DNA from: JBCBZH01 sp039815415
Lineage (GTDB): Bacteria; Bacteroidota; Rhodothermia; Rhodothermales; Rubricoccaceae
DNA length: 40,553 bases
Assembly (NCBI GenBank): GCA_039815415.1
Contig: JBCBZH010000005.1
Span: 1-40,553, forward strand
Direction of reading: 5' to 3'
Shown here one piece after another: positions 17,409-25,092 of this stretch (position 1 is the stretch's first letter; each line of letters starts with the position of its first letter). The notes beneath the pieces were generated by a model. That model did no database searches and was not told the origin of the DNA. It worked only from the letters and a program-made list of their open reading frames with translations. Position numbers and translations under genes: made by a program.

Positions 17409-20057
17409 ATGCGCCTGTCTCTCCTCGTCCTCGCAGCCCTCCTCGCCTGCTCAGCACAGGCTCAGCCCTACGAGTTGGCGGCCTCGCCTATCGAAGCTGG
17501 AGACATCCGCCTCGACGGCGTCCTTGATGAGCCCGCATGGGCATCTGCCGAGTTGGCGACAGACTTTGTCCAGTTCCGCCCAGAGGCGGGTGCGTCTGCA
17601 ACGGAGACGACCATTGGCCGCGTACTCATCAGTCCGACAGCGCTCTACGTTGGGATGCGGATGGAGGACCGCCAGCCCGAGGCCATCGACGCGCGCCTCG
17701 CCCGGCGCGACGAGGGCGTCAACAGCGACCAGGCCGCCATCGTGATCGATTCCTACGGCGACGATCGGACCGGCTTCTTCTTCCGCGTCTCGCCCGGCGG
17801 CGTCAAGTTGGACATTCTGTTCTACGACGACAACGAAGGCGACTCGTCGTGGGACGCGGTGTGGGACGTAGAGACCTCACGCGACGACACAGGATGGACG
17901 GCCGAGTTCGAGATCCCGCTCTCGCAGCTGCGCTATGCCGGAGGCGCAGGCCCACACGAATGGGGCTTCCAGCTCGCGCGCATCCACTTCCGCACGGGCG
18001 AGCTGTCGTACTGGAAGCCGCGCCGACCGGAAGACACAGGCTACGTGAGCCAGTTCGGAACCCTCATGATTCCCGGGTCGCTTCCAGCCCCGCGCCGTGT
18101 GGAGGTCCTGCCCTATGTGGCCTCAGCCGTCACCCGCGCCCCCGGTGATGCCGCCGATCCGTTCTACAACGCGACCGATCTTGAGCCACGCGTCGGGCTG
18201 GACCTCAAGCTCGGGCTGACGAGTGGGCTCACGCTGGCGGCCACGCTCAATCCGGACTTCGGACAGGTGGAGGCCGATCCGGCCCAGGTCAACCTCGGGG
18301 GCTTCGAGCTGTTCTTCCAAGAGCGCCGCCCCTTCTTTGTGGAGGGCACCGATGTGTTCTCGATGGCCCAGCGCGGGGTCGGCAGTCGCCGTCCTACCCT
18401 GCTTTATACGCGCCGCATCGGGCGGTCGCCACAGCGTGCGTCGTTCGTACCAAACGCTGCCCAAGATGCAGCTGGAGAGAATGGCACCCTCTACACCGAC
18501 GCCCCGTTGCAGAGCACCATCCTGGGCGCGGCCAAGCTGGCCGGGCAAGTCGGACAGTTCTCGGTCGGACTGCTGAACGCCACCACACGCGCTGAGTACG
18601 GCCGATACCAGGCCTTCGACGCCGATCGTCAGCTCGTCGCCGATGACCGCGCGCTGGTGGAGCCGCTGTCCAACTACCTCGTGGGACGCGCACGCGGCAC
18701 CTTCGGACCGACCATCCTCGGCGGGCTGGCGACCTCGGTGATCCGTGACACCAGAGACCCCGCCATCGGTGCCCAGCTTCCCATGACCGCTACGGTGGCA
18801 GGCGTGGACGTGGAGCACATCTTCAGCCAGCAGTGGCGGATGACGGCCCAGGCGGTAGGCAGCACGACCACGGGCAGCGAGCTGGCGATTGCCGGCCTCC
18901 AGACGGCGTTCCCGCGCTCCTTCCAGCGCCCTGATGCCGGGCACCTCACACTCGACTCCACGCGGACAAGCCTCTCGGGCTGGTCCGCCGAAGCCAACCT
19001 GCTCAAGACCGACGGCGACCACTGGACGGGCGGGCTCCACCTGGCCGCAACCTCCCCTGGCTTTGATGCAAACGCGCTCGGATTTCAGGCCCGCGCAGAC
19101 GTTGCCAGAGCTGAAGCCTTGCTGGAATACAGCCAGAACGAGCCGCAGCGAACCCTAAACTCGTGGCAAGCCGAGTTCTCTACACGCATAGCGTGGAACC
19201 TCGATGGCGACCTGATCAGAGCCGTCGCTGCTGGAGAGGTGAGCGGGCAGCTCCGCAACTTCTGGTCGGTGCGGCTCTACGCCGATGCCGTCCCGCGATT
19301 CATCGACGACCGGCTGACCCGAGGCGGCCCCGTCGCCCTGCGAGACGCCGGGGGCTTCTTCTCGGTCTCGGTCAACAGCGACTCTCGCCAGCCCGTCACC
19401 GGATCACTGAGTGCGCGCGTGGTCGGCAACGAGTTGGGGCGGATCGGGACCGGAGGCGTTCTGGAGATCGTCGGGCGGCCTCTGCCTCAGCTCTCCCTGT
19501 CCATCGAGCCCGATGTGACCCTGACGCGCGAGCCGCGCCAGTACGTGACCGCCTTCGACGAGCCCGCGGCCACCGCCACCTTCGGGCGGCGGTACGTCTT
19601 CGGTCAGCTCGATGCGACCACCGTCGCGATGGCTGCACGGGTGGACTGGACGTTCACGCCAGAGTTGTCGCTCCAGCTCTATGCTCGGCCCTTCGCCACA
19701 CGCGGCCGCTACTCGGCCTTCAAGGACTTCGACCGCCCGCGCGCCTTTTCCCTGCCGGTCTTTGGCGAGGATCTCGGCACCGCCACGGAGAACGCGGATG
19801 GCTCCACCACCATCGACCCCGGCGACGGCGGCCAGTCGTTCACGCTCGCCCGCGACTTCACCGTGCGCTCGCTGCAGGGCAACGCCGTTCTGCGGTGGGA
19901 GTACAAGCCCGGCAGCACGCTCTTCCTGGTGTGGCAGCAGCAGCGCGATGGCTTCGAGTCCGACGGCGCGCTCCGCATCGGGCGCGACCTCGGCGGTCTG
20001 TTTACGGACGCCCCCACCAACGTCTTTCTCATCAAGCTGAGCTACTGGCTCGGGTGA
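17409..20057 (+). CDS. CBM9-like / DUF5916 outer-membrane protein
   Basis: 882 residues with signal peptide MRLSLLVLAALLACSAQA. Residues about 20-210 form a CBM9-like beta-sandwich: IRLDGVLDEPAWASAE, LYVGMRMEDRQPEAIDARLAR, DDRTGFFFRVSPGGVKLDIL, WTAEFEIPLSQLRY. The rest matches the DUF5916 barrel-type region, with GLTLAATLNPDFGQVEADPAQVNL and FFQERRPFFVEGTDVF as the clearest signatures, and it ends FLIKLSYWLG. Probably an outer-membrane beta-barrel with a periplasmic or surface sandwich. Transport or binding substrate is unknown for the family as far as I know. 10-mer at 18878. Confidence 0.88.
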   Translation: MRLSLLVLAALLACSAQAQPYELAASPIEAGDIRLDGVLDEPAWASAELATDFVQFRPEAGASATETTIGRVLISPTALYVGMRMEDRQPEAIDARLARRDEGVNSDQAAIVIDSYGDDRTGFFFRVSPGGVKLDILFYDDNEGDSSWDAVWDVETSRDDTGWTAEFEIPLSQLRYAGGAGPHEWGFQLARIHFRTGELSYWKPRRPEDTGYVSQFGTLMIPGSLPAPRRVEVLPYVASAVTRAPGDAADPFYNATDLEPRVGLDLKLGLTSGLTLAATLNPDFGQVEADPAQVNLGGFELFFQERRPFFVEGTDVFSMAQRGVGSRRPTLLYTRRIGRSPQRASFVPNAAQDAAGENGTLYTDAPLQSTILGAAKLAGQVGQFSVGLLNATTRAEYGRYQAFDADRQLVADDRALVEPLSNYLVGRARGTFGPTILGGLATSVIRDTRDPAIGAQLPMTATVAGVDVEHIFSQQWRMTAQAVGSTTTGSELAIAGLQTAFPRSFQRPDAGHLTLDSTRTSLSGWSAEANLLKTDGDHWTGGLHLAATSPGFDANALGFQARADVARAEALLEYSQNEPQRTLNSWQAEFSTRIAWNLDGDLIRAVAAGEVSGQLRNFWSVRLYADAVPRFIDDRLTRGGPVALRDAGGFFSVSVNSDSRQPVTGSLSARVVGNELGRIGTGGVLEIVGRPLPQLSLSIEPDVTLTREPRQYVTAFDEPAATATFGRRYVFGQLDATTVAMAARVDWTFTPELSLQLYARPFATRGRYSAFKDFDRPRAFSLPVFGEDLGTATENADGSTTIDPGDGGQSFTLARDFTVRSLQGNAVLRWEYKPGSTLFLVWQQQRDGFESDGALRIGRDLGGLFTDAPTNVFLIKLSYWLG

Positions 20058-20065
20058 CCGAACGC

Positions 20066-20075
20066 CGCCAGCTCG
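20066..20075 (+). repeat. CGCCAGCTCG word in a 33-base gap
   Basis: Exact copy, 9 bases after the barrel-protein stop codon and 15 bases before the next start; extended to CGCCAGCTCGAG. Confidence 0.9.
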
Positions 20076-20090
20076 AGTCCTTCTCCCAGC

Positions 20091-21398
20091 ATGTCTGTTC
20101 GCCTTTCCAGCGGGATCGCTGTCGTCGCCCTGGGCCTGTTGTCTGCGTGTGCATCTGCGCCGATGCACCCTGCACAGACAGCCGTCGTCACTGACGACAT
20201 CGACCGCTTCTGGGAGGCCTATGACCGTGTCGTGACGCTCGGCGACAGCGCCGAGCAGGTTCGCCAGCTCGAGGCGCTCTACATCGACCGGGGCACGCCG
20301 GGGCTGGAGGCCATGATCGCCCGGCGCGGCTACACCGCTGCGGACTACGTGCACGCGATCCGCCAGTACCCTCGGTTCTGGGACGCCATGCGCCCCCGGA
20401 TGGAACGGGCTGGCGACCATGCCCAGGAGATCGCCGAAGGCATTGAGCGATTCCGAGCGCTCTATCCGGCGCTGCGTCCGGCCCGTGTCTACTTCACCGT
20501 CGGCGCGCTGCGGACGCCGGGCATGACGCTGGACGACATCGTGTTCATCGGCTCCGAGCTGGCGCTGGCCGACCCCGACGTTCCGACCGACGAGTTCCCG
20601 GAGATGTTCAGCCACCTGCCGGGCTACTTCGGAACGAATCCGGCAGACGCCATCGCCTTCCTGAACGTGCACGAGTACGTCCACACGCAGCAGGGGCCGT
20701 TCGGGAGCGACCTCCTCGCGATGGCGCTGCAGGAAGGCATCGCGGAGTTCATCGCCGACCTGGCAACACCCGATCCCTCTCCGACGCCTGCCATCGTGTA
20801 TGGAAAGGCCAACGATACGGAGGTCCGAGAAGCCTTCAAGCGCGACATGTTCGGCTCCTACGTAGGGTTCTGGCTGTGGAGCAACCAAGCCAATGCGTTT
20901 GAGACCCGCGACCTCGGCTACTACATCGGCTACGCCATCGCGGAAGGATATCACGCACAGGCGAATGACAAGGCGCAGGCCATTGCGGACTTGATCGAGT
21001 TGGACTACCAAGACCCCGAGGCCGTCGACGCCCTGGTGGAGGCCTCAGGGTACTTCGAGCGCTCCGTTTCCAGGCTTCGTGCCGAGGCGCCGCGCGTAAT
21101 CGAGGTGGAAGGACTCGCCGACGAGCTGGCGCCGGGTCGCCATACGCTCACCCTCGTGTTCTCGCGCCCGATGGACCCGGCCTTCCGGGGCTTCGACTAT
21201 GGCCCCCTCGGCGAGGACCATGTGCTCCGCATCGCAAACGTCGTGGGCCTGTCCGACGATGGCATGAGACTGACGGTAGAGGTGGACCTCGCTCCCAATC
21301 GTCGGCACCAGATGACGGTCTCGTCAGGCTTCCGCACCCCGGAGGGAATCCGGCTCGTCCCGTACCTGATCGACGTGACGTCGGGGGCAGCCGAGTAG
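20091..21398 (+). CDS. Gluzincin-like zinc metalloprotease lipoprotein with C-terminal Ig-like domain
   Basis: 435 residues. Lipoprotein signal MSVRLSSGIAVVALGLLSAC. The central domain carries HEYVH at 194-198 and the downstream Glu215 in LQEGIAEFIADL, the HExxH plus Glu pattern of gluzincins (comparable to DUF2268-type proteases). Residues about 345-435 (HTLTLVFSRPMDPAFRGFDY, MRLTVEVDLAPNRRHQMTVS) look like a bacterial Ig/SbsA-like domain. All three putative zinc ligands are present, so activity is plausible; substrate unknown. 10-mer copies at 20262, 20555 and 21122 make this the gene with the highest local density. Convergent with the CPBP protease gene across 49 bases. Confidence 0.83.
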   Translation: MSVRLSSGIAVVALGLLSACASAPMHPAQTAVVTDDIDRFWEAYDRVVTLGDSAEQVRQLEALYIDRGTPGLEAMIARRGYTAADYVHAIRQYPRFWDAMRPRMERAGDHAQEIAEGIERFRALYPALRPARVYFTVGALRTPGMTLDDIVFIGSELALADPDVPTDEFPEMFSHLPGYFGTNPADAIAFLNVHEYVHTQQGPFGSDLLAMALQEGIAEFIADLATPDPSPTPAIVYGKANDTEVREAFKRDMFGSYVGFWLWSNQANAFETRDLGYYIGYAIAEGYHAQANDKAQAIADLIELDYQDPEAVDALVEASGYFERSVSRLRAEAPRVIEVEGLADELAPGRHTLTLVFSRPMDPAFRGFDYGPLGEDHVLRIANVVGLSDDGMRLTVEVDLAPNRRHQMTVSSGFRTPEGIRLVPYLIDVTSGAAE

Positions 21399-21447
21399 AG
21401 CTGGCACGCCCCAGACTCTTACGCTCAGGTCTGCCGCACAGCTCGTG

Positions 21448-22215
21448 TCATGGGGCTGCGCGCGTGCCGGATTCGGCGTCTCTGAGCGACGGATCTACTG
21501 GAAACAGCATTCCCGCCAGAATCCAGCCTCCCAGAGTGATGCCTCCCGCCAGCGCGAGGGATCCAGTAGGGGGCCCGTTGGCCGTCAGGAGGATCACTGC
21601 GGCGTGCATCGCTGCAGCAACCAGAACGGAGTTCGTCTCTTTGGCGGCATGCCCCAGGACCCAGCACGAGGCGAGGACGATCAACGGAAAGCCCACCCAG
21701 TCGAAGGTCGTTTCAAACCGGAGGTGCCACGGCCACCAGAGCAGGGCCGTCAGTCCATACCGTGCACTCGCCGGGAGCGAACCGAGTGCATCTGCCAGAT
21801 ACCCGCGCCACCCCAGCTCTTCTCCCAGGGCGTACACCAGAGCCACGCAGGGAAGCACCACGCCGATCCCGCCAATCGAGGCGAACACCACCACAGGCAG
21901 AATCGAGGCGAACAGGTTCTGGCGCACACCGACGCCAAGGACGGTCATGTGTCTTGGCGTGCGGCGCCCCCACGTCCTCAAGATCGTAGCCGCCAACGCT
22001 GGGCCCAGCGCTGCCGGGAGAAAGGTCCACTCAGCCAGCGGCGTTCCGGGAAAGGTGTCTCTGAGCCAGGAATCGGTGACCCCTGCGTTGAACGGAGCCG
22101 CAATCAGGAGGGCAATCGCGTAGAAGGCTCCAATGTCCCACCAAGCAACCTGTTGCCCTACCGCCTGTGTCGAGTCTGTGCCGACGCCAGAAGATGGCCG
22201 CTGATCCATGCTCAT
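21448..22215 (-). CDS. CPBP family intramembrane metalloprotease
   Basis: 255 residues with about seven to eight hydrophobic segments. The CPBP (CAAX protease and bacteriocin-processing, formerly Abi) motifs are in order: GEELGWRGYL (Glu132, Glu133, Arg137), WWPWHL (His164) and AAAMHAAV (His204). These are the EExxxR, FxxxH-like and HxxxN/B-like sites that coordinate the metal in the membrane. A second Met at residue 3 is an alternative start. Nothing nearby is an obvious substrate such as a bacteriocin peptide. Stands alone, upstream of a 224-base gap with inverted 10-mers. Confidence 0.9.
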   Translation of the reverse strand: MSMDQRPSSGVGTDSTQAVGQQVAWWDIGAFYAIALLIAAPFNAGVTDSWLRDTFPGTPLAEWTFLPAALGPALAATILRTWGRRTPRHMTVLGVGVRQNLFASILPVVVFASIGGIGVVLPCVALVYALGEELGWRGYLADALGSLPASARYGLTALLWWPWHLRFETTFDWVGFPLIVLASCWVLGHAAKETNSVLVAAAMHAAVILLTANGPPTGSLALAGGITLGGWILAGMLFPVDPSLRDAESGTRAAP

Positions 22216-22365
22216 AACTCGAATCCGCCTTGAGGGGCTCGTGGGGCTCAGCTCATCTGTTCATCAGCCGCGCGCAGGGCTTGGAGCGTCACAGACGCTT
22301 CGCTCTACCAGCACCCCGTCACCTGAACCGCTTCCACCGAAGCCTCGGCCCAATATCGGCGCAGC

Positions 22366-22408
22366 GCCACCCTCGAGCTGGCGAACAGGGCACGGCGGAT
22401 CAGGCCGA
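22366..22408 (-). repeat. 43-bp near-copy of the 3' part of the nearby sigma-factor gene
   Basis: Matches 23468-23510 in 40 of 43 positions and in the same orientation. The 23-kb copy encodes GLIRRALFASSRVA near the C-terminus of the sigma-factor-like protein; this copy is non-coding, although that frame stays open here and reads GLIRRALFASSRVALRRYW. It spans the left arm of the inverted pair. It may be a pseudogene scrap or a short duplication via the 10-mer. Confidence 0.8.
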
Positions 22409-22438
22409 CCGCGTCCGCGGCTGATCGCCAGCTCGAGG
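22371..22438. repeat. Inverted pair of extended 10-mers (14-bp arms)
   Basis: CCTCGAGCTGGCGA (22371-22384) and TCGCCAGCTCGAGG (22425-22438) are exact reverse complements separated by 40 bases. The right arm begins one base beyond the stop codon of the DUF6265 gene (minus strand), placing the hairpin where a terminator would sit, but no T-tract follows. Confidence 0.9.
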
Positions 22439-22439
22439 C

Positions 22440-22955
22440 TTACTCGACGGGCTGGCGACGTAGGGTGAAGCTGGCCTCGCTGACGCCGGACTCGCTGCGA
22501 AGAGCAACCCAGATCTGGAGCGTGTCGGGATCGACGAGTTGATAGGTGAGTCCATCGAACCACGCTGTCTGGCCTTCGACTCGGATGAGGTGGAAGGTGG
22601 TGTTCTCATCGCGTGCCTCCCAGCCGGTGAGGTCGGGGCTGAAGTGCTTGAGGTCAAGCACGAGCGAGCCCTCGACCTCGCGCATGGCCCAGATCTCATA
22701 GAACACAGGCGCGCCGTCCTGGACGAGCCGGTACATCCCGGGCATCGCACCACCTACAGGCGGCAGCCAGATCTCGTCGGACGTCCCGCCGAGGCCGGGT
22801 CCGTGCCAGGAGCCAACAAACCAGGACACATCCTCGAGTGTGGCCGGAGTCCGTACGAGGGTGTCGGTGCGAGTGAGGGTATGCTCGGTGAGCGCCTCCT
22901 GCGCGGAGGCCGGCCCCACGAGAAGGGCGAGGCCGAGAGCAAAGGCGCGCATCAT
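22440..22955 (-). CDS. Exported DUF6265 family protein
   Basis: 171 residues, signal peptide MMRAFALGLALLVGPASAQ. The domain signature is LEDVSWFVGSWHGPGLGGTSDEIWLPPVGGAMPGMYR followed by FYEIWAMREVEGSLVLDLKHF, typical of DUF6265, a lipocalin-like beta fold of unknown role. The start overlaps the stop of the VOC gene upstream on the minus strand by 4 bases (ATGA), so it is translationally coupled. It is the last gene of the sigma/sigma/VOC/DUF6265 group. Confidence 0.85.
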   Translation of the reverse strand: MMRAFALGLALLVGPASAQEALTEHTLTRTDTLVRTPATLEDVSWFVGSWHGPGLGGTSDEIWLPPVGGAMPGMYRLVQDGAPVFYEIWAMREVEGSLVLDLKHFSPDLTGWEARDENTTFHLIRVEGQTAWFDGLTYQLVDPDTLQIWVALRSESGVSEASFTLRRQPVE

Positions 22956-23347
22956 GCCAAACGAGCCGGGAGCCCGGCGGGCTGATGGTAGCTCAGCGTG
23001 TGCCCATCGGGATCGAGGAAGTCTGCCGTGAGACCGCCATCTGGCGCCTCGCTGACCGGAGTGACGATCTCGACGTTCTGGCGCACCAGCGCATCAACGG
23101 CGTCTTCGATGCCACCCTCGAGCCCAAACACAACCACCGGGCTTCGGCCCGGCGCCTCATCCGGGTTCTCGATAAACACCATTGCCAGCTCGCCGATGTC
23201 GCCGGTGAGGAGCGCGGGGTGGTCGTCGTCGCCCTCCATCCGGGCGAGATCGAGGTGGAGCACATCGCGGTAGAATTGCTCCGTGCGAGCGAGGTCCGAG
23301 ACGTAGAACACGAGCGCGGAGACCGCACCAGGGTAAGGCATTGACAT
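22952..23347 (-). CDS. VOC (glyoxalase/bleomycin-resistance) family protein
   Basis: 131 residues forming one vicinal-oxygen-chelate domain made of two beta-alpha-beta-beta-beta units: ALVFYVSDLARTEQFYRDVLHLDLARMEGDDD, then VVVFGLEGGIEDAVDALVRQ and GGLTADFLDPDGHTLSYHQP. The FLDPDGHTLSYHQ end, including the usual metal-binding acidic region, is typical. Could be a lyase, a dioxygenase or a binding protein. Follows the sigma-factor-like gene by 59 bases and overlaps the DUF6265 gene by 4. Members of this family are often found beside ECF-like sigma genes. Confidence 0.88.
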   Translation of the reverse strand: MSMPYPGAVSALVFYVSDLARTEQFYRDVLHLDLARMEGDDDHPALLTGDIGELAMVFIENPDEAPGRSPVVVFGLEGGIEDAVDALVRQNVEIVTPVSEAPDGGLTADFLDPDGHTLSYHQPAGLPARLA

Positions 23348-23406
23348 GGCGAGAGGGGAAGTACACCCAGACGTTGCCGCGCGCAGCCAATCTGTGAGGT
23401 CCAGGC

Positions 23407-24021
23407 TTACGAATGGCGTCCGAGCACGAACAGATGTCCGTCGGGGTCGTGTGTGCCCAGCCCCGGTGCCACCCTCGAGCTGGCGAACAGAGCCCGACGG
23501 ATCAGGCCGAGGGCGAGATCGTCCGCTCGAGCCTGACGGCGCGCATAGGCCAGCGCGAGCGCTTCGCGTTGGAGATCCTCCGGCAGCGGCCCAAGCCGCT
23601 TGCGGAGGGCCACGAGACGCTGCCGGAAAGCCGTCGAGGAGATCCCCAGGACAGCGCAGATCTCATCGCGGCGGAGGCCGTGCAGCGCCAGCGCGAGGAC
23701 GCTCCGAATGGACCGAGGCAGGGTCTCCAACCCGAGCGAGCCCCAGGTCCCCACCAGTGCCTCTGGAGCGGTCACCAACTCGTCGGAAGCGACTGAGACC
23801 TCCTCGCGCTGGCGGCGGCGCACGGCGGTTCGGGCCAGAAACGCGGCTTGGCGGCGAAGGACGCCATTCAACCAGCGGCGGTTGGCAGCCTCCGTGAGAT
23901 CGAGGCGACCCGCTTTCGCAGCAGCAATGAGGGCTTCGTGGAGCAGGTCCTCAGCCTCGTTGGCCACCCGTGTGTGACGGCGCGCCACAGCCAGCCACTC
24001 GGCATACTGGTCAGAGGTCAT
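23407..24021 (-). CDS. Sigma-70 family (ECF-like) regulator, second of a tandem pair
   Basis: 204 residues. Region 2-like N-terminus: VANEAEDLLHEALIAAAKAGRLDLTEAANRRWLNGVLRRQ. Region 4-like helix-turn-helix: LPRSIRSVLALALHGLRRDEICAVLGISSTAFRQRLVALRKRL. An unusual C-terminal extension follows, ARRQARADDLALGLIRRALF...GLGTHDPDGHLFVLGRHS; its DPDGHLFVL resembles the DPDGHTLSY of the neighbouring VOC protein and may contact or mimic it (inference). Starts 13 bases after the other sigma gene ends. Contains the 10-mer at 23476 and the source of a 43-bp duplication. Confidence 0.82.
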   Translation of the reverse strand: MTSDQYAEWLAVARRHTRVANEAEDLLHEALIAAAKAGRLDLTEAANRRWLNGVLRRQAAFLARTAVRRRQREEVSVASDELVTAPEALVGTWGSLGLETLPRSIRSVLALALHGLRRDEICAVLGISSTAFRQRLVALRKRLGPLPEDLQREALALAYARRQARADDLALGLIRRALFASSRVAPGLGTHDPDGHLFVLGRHS

Positions 24022-24034
24022 CGGAGCCCTCGTG

Positions 24035-24619
24035 TCATCGACTCAGCTCGCGGTTGAGCCAGGCGCGTGCCAGCGTCCAGTCGCGCTTTACGGTTGCGGG
24101 CGAGATGTCCAGCACGGACGCGGTCTCCTCCACGGTCATGCCCCCGAAGAAGCGGCACTCCACCACGCGAGCCTGCCGGTCGTCTAGCTCGGCGAGGCGC
24201 TTGAGCGCGCTATCCAGCGCCAGCAGCTCGTCGAGGTCTGTCGCCGTCGGGCTGGCGACCTGCATCGGGCTGGCGTCTAGAGACACGGGCTGCCGCCCTC
24301 CGCCGCGCTTCTGCGCTCGTCGGCTCTCAGCGTAGTTGATGAGCACGCGCCGCATGGCCTGAGCCGCCAGCGCGAGGAAGTGCGCGCGGTCGGTCCACTG
24401 GATGCGGTCGAGGCGGACGAGCCGCGTGTAGGCTTCGTGGACGAGGCCGGAGGTGTCCAGCGTGTGGTCGGCTCGCTCGCGGCGGAGCTGGCGGTGTGCG
24501 AGCCGTTCCAGCTCCTCATACACGAGCGGCACCAACTCGTCGAGCGCGGTCGCATCCCCCTGAGCCCACGCATGCAGGTGGGCGGTGACATCGCCAGGCT
24601 GTGACTCCGAACGGGGCAT
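24035..24619 (-). CDS. ECF sigma factor (TIGR02999-like)
   Basis: 194 residues from MPRSESQPGDVTAHLHAWAQ; a GTG 168 bases upstream would add an unconserved leader overlapping the divergent lipoprotein gene. Region 2: DELVPLVYEELERLAHRQLRRERADHTLDTSGLVHEAYTRLVRLD. Linker with SRRAQKRGGGRQPVSL, then region 4: LAELDDRQARVVECRFFGGMTVEETASVLDISPATVKRDWTLARAWLNREL. This is the ECF group described as TIGR02999, widespread in Planctomycetes, Acidobacteria and relatives and usually linked to protein kinases rather than to anti-sigma proteins. No anti-sigma gene is adjacent. First gene of the minus-strand operon. Confidence 0.9.
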   Translation of the reverse strand: MPRSESQPGDVTAHLHAWAQGDATALDELVPLVYEELERLAHRQLRRERADHTLDTSGLVHEAYTRLVRLDRIQWTDRAHFLALAAQAMRRVLINYAESRRAQKRGGGRQPVSLDASPMQVASPTATDLDELLALDSALKRLAELDDRQARVVECRFFGGMTVEETASVLDISPATVKRDWTLARAWLNRELSR

Positions 24620-24738
24620 GAAGGAAACGTAGCGCGCGAGGAGTCTTGAGCGTAGGTCATCCGCAAAAAATCGAGCAGGCGTGAGCCCCACGGCTCCGTG
24701 GTTCGGCCTATCCCAGAGAACCCTCCGCTCCTTCAGAC

Positions 24739-24900
24739 ATGACCCAACGGCTCCTCGTTCTCCTCGTGGCCCTTGTCGCTCTCCCACTCAGCGCCTGTTG
24801 TGGCGGTGGTGACTACCTCCAGGAGGCAGACACGGCATCCACCTATGTGCCCCTCGTCGCGGAGACTCCGGACTCACCTGCTCGCCCTTCAGACGCATGA
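24739..24900 (+). CDS. Small lipoprotein, paralogue of the one at 28915
   Basis: 53 residues: signal peptide and lipobox MTQRLLVLLVALVALPLSAC, then CGGGDYLQEAD and a short polar tail ending SPARPSDA. The shared core, RLLVLL.ALVALPLSACCGG.DYLQ.AD, is nearly identical to the small lipoprotein at 28915. The stop overlaps the next small lipoprotein start by 4 bases (ATGA). Function unknown. Divergent from the sigma-factor operon across 119 bases. Confidence 0.8.
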   Translation: MTQRLLVLLVALVALPLSACCGGGDYLQEADTASTYVPLVAETPDSPARPSDA

Positions 24901-25079
24901 TGCGCACGCTTCTCAGTCTCCTTCTCTTGGCGGGCCTCTCCGCAGGCTGCAGCCTCAGCGCCGCCTGCGATGCCGAGACCGACTCCCTGGAATGCTACTG
25001 CGCGGACAACCCGGAGAACTGCACCGATGAATCCGAGGCCATCACCAACTCGACGCCCGACGACATCGCAACCCTGTGA
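24897..25079 (+). CDS. Small Cys-rich lipoprotein
   Basis: 60 residues: MMRTLLSLLLLAGLSAGC lipobox signal, then SLSAACDAETDSLECYCADN and an acidic Asn/Asp/Glu-rich tail. After the lipidated Cys there are four further Cys, enough for two disulfides. Overlaps its upstream neighbour by 4 bases and ends 13 bases before the T9SS cargo gene, so all three probably form one operon. No family recognised. Confidence 0.75.
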   Translation: MMRTLLSLLLLAGLSAGCSLSAACDAETDSLECYCADNPENCTDESEAITNSTPDDIATL

Positions 25080-25092
25080 TCGGGTTGCTCTC

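Noticed and set aside
19404..21011. 535-codon minus-strand frame opposite the DUF5916 and metalloprotease genes
   Set aside because: Spans the boundary of two genuine plus-strand genes and has no recognisable domain or signal.
22208..22468. Plus-strand open frame in the gap before the DUF6265 gene
   Set aside because: Low-complexity Pro/Ser/Arg translation made by the inverted 10-mers and the duplicated sigma fragment; no start context or homology signal.
24620..24787. GTG extension of the ECF sigma gene
   Set aside because: The added 56 residues are unlike ECF N-termini and would overlap the divergent lipoprotein gene; the internal ATG gives the normal family start.
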